64,000 nucleotides of DNA from Akebia trifoliata (lineage: Eukaryota > Streptophyta > Magnoliopsida > Ranunculales > Lardizabalaceae), in assembly GCA_017979445.1 (NCBI GenBank), contig CM030715.1, positions 6,936,187-7,000,186 of the forward strand. Direction: 5' to 3'. The notes beneath the pieces were generated by a model. The model had not been told where the DNA came from. It saw nothing but the letters and a program-made list of their open reading frames with translations, and searched no databases. This document shows positions 54,601-57,600 of the stretch, one piece after another (position 1 is the stretch's first letter; every line of letters starts with the position of its first letter). The position numbers were made by a program, and so were the translations under genes.

Positions 54601-57600
54601 CATATCTCACTCATCTGGTTTTTCCTTTCATCCATTCACTTACCTGGTTTCCTCAGAAGCTTCTTATGAACATCCCCAATCAGTATTTCAGGATCTTTCA
54701 TGTCGACTCCTAAATCTTATATTGAAGCCTGGGATGTACTGGTCTCTCCTCCTAGTTAGCATTTTGATACATTTATCTTAGTTTTGTTTTCATTCAAGTG
54801 CTGAAGTCTTGTGTATAGTGTAAGCATGATAACAGATAAAGATCATAAAAACAAATAATTGATAAATCACTCTTTAGCATGTTACTCAATTATTTTTTAT
54901 GTTTTGGGTCAAGTATTCACTTTGGCCTTCTATGGATGCCTAATATTTTTCAAAACTTTGTAGGTGGATGTTGTGAGATCCTTCAATGATGTAGATGGAT
55001 CACAATGGAAGCACTCTCTTTTTGGAAATCCAAATGACCCGGAAACTTTCAGGTTCGTATTAACCTTGATTGAATTATCAATCTAATTTTCCATGTTGTT
55101 TCTGTTTTTATACACACACCACACGTCCATTTTTTTATATTTGGAACTATGATTCCTTCTTTTTTATCAATATGACCTTGATTTCTCACCCTGAACTCTC
55201 CAAGAAACTTCACGTCAGTGAAGGATAAATAATGGTAAGACTTTGCCAAGGGCATTTGCAAACTAAAAACTACCAGCACAGATGATGGTCAATTGTGATT
55301 GCCTATTTCTGTGGCCCCAAAACGATGAAAAGATGACAGAGTTTCAGTTTTAAATATAGTGAACAATAAAAATCAAGATTTTCCTTCATTTCTTATATTC
55401 CTTTCTAGCTTTATTCATTTTAAATGCAATCTGCTCTACAATATTACTGTCTTGTGTGCCCATACAAGTTGATTTTTATGGTGTTTTATTCATCCTGCCT
55501 TGCAGGAGGAGGTGTGAGATTGCAGAGACTCTCGCTGAGAAGAATTTTGACTTGGCTTTCCAAGTGATATATGAATTCGATCTTCCTGGTATTAATAAGA
55601 CCCTGGACTTCATGCTTCTTTGGTATTTGTTTATTCGGTCACATCTTAAGAGTTCCTTAGAATCATCTTATGCTTTTCCAACTTCAATTCTGTATTTCAG
55701 CTGTTGATATCTACGCTGGAGTTGCAGCATTGCTTGCCGAGAGAAAGAAGGGTGGTCAATTGACAGAATTTTTGAGGAATATTAAAGGCACAATAGATGA
55801 TGATGATTGGGACCAGGTAATGTTTATTTCCTATACATATAAATATATACACACATATAGAGTCGTACTGGAGTAACATTAAAATGTACGTCATGAGGGA
55901 CATTTCTAATGTGGATGTGTGTCAGAACCATAGATGCTTTTGATCGAGATACGAGTGAGATCTCAATGAAAGCATCTATCATTCTGACACACATCCAAGT
56001 CAGAAATGTCCCCCAGGATGTACATTTTAATGTTACTTCAGCACATATATTATCCACTGACATTTGGAAAATTGGTGTCTATGTTCACATGTCTCCATTG
56101 GACCCACATGGAGATGAGTCAATGGCCGTTTTTGGTGTTGATCATCAGAAACAATGAGCAAAGATTGTTTCCATTAATGACAGAAAATGCAATTTAAATT
56201 GTGATTGGATTTTTATTTTTATAAATGGGAACAAGTTTTTCCATATCAAGAGGAAAATTATTTCATAAAGCCATTTGGTTCTTTGTTCTTTTTCTTAGCT
56301 TCAGTCAGTATTGTGGATGTTTATTGGAACTAAATGGAGAAACAAAGCACAAAAACTTTTAAGGTGACTTAATTTGATTAGATGTTTATGTAAACTGATG
56401 CAACTTCACTCTAACAGACACTAAGTTGATTCTTTTTATATAAACAATACATGGTTTAAAACATTTCAATATTGGTTGAGACCAAGAAAAAATTGACTAC
56501 AAAACATTCAATGTTTTGATTTTATCAAAATGTTTTGATCTTTAACAGTCCCAAATTTTCTCTTCCTTCGAGACAAGATTTTAAACCTTGAAACAATGAG
56601 TCTCTTGGTATTATTCACTGTAGAGATGTTTTTATACATGTACATTTTATAACATTCAATTTTGTTTTGTTAAACGTGTTTTATAATTTTGCATCAGTGG
56701 GCTTAGACCTATATCTCAATTGGTTGACGTATTGCAATGCCACTTTTGAGGTTGGGGATTCAAGCCCAGCTTCAATATAAAAACATTGGACACATGCTCT
56801 CTGTGCTAGTTGATAATTTTGGATGCGGCAATAAGTAAGGATGTTCATTCAAAATTTGGGCAAAAATAAAAAGCGATTAGAAGTATAGGGAAAAAAATGT
56901 GATGTTATCAAATATTATTTTTCAACACTATGGAACATTACAAGTATTATATATTTCTCAAAATTTTCCTTGAAAATCTTGTATAATACATCGACTTATC
57001 AATTAGGACATGAGATAGAATATACTAAATAACATTTCTCCTATTGGATTGCCCATTATTTCTTAGTTCACCTTTTTATGTTTGCAATCTGTGAAGAATG
57101 ACGATGCATGTTTTATAAAGTTTTAAGCATGTTTTAAATTGTGTAATATATTCCTTAGTTGTTACTTGATCTATGGAAGTTTGTGCCATTCTGGAATTAT
57201 GCAGGTTTTGGGAGCTGCCATTAATGTATATGCTAACAGGCACAAAGAACGACCTGATCGTCTCATTGATATGTTAACTAGTAGCCACAGGTACTGGTCC
57301 CTTTTAGTGCCATATCTCTTATCTTAATTTTTACTAAAATACATACACAAGGACATGGCACTTTATGATTAGTCAGACACTGATTAACACTTGGAAACAC
57401 TCTGACATACATCATTGCAGGAAAGGTAGTGTCACTCTTTAGTTTAATGATTTTCTATTAAAAAAATTACTTCTAAAAGAGGGTTGGTTAGTCATCATCC
57501 ACATTATAAAGTTTTCAAACACTACTGTAGTTTGATATTAGAAATTTACTTTTATTAAGTTCTGGTGTACACCAAGGAACTATTTTACTTTTCATATCTT

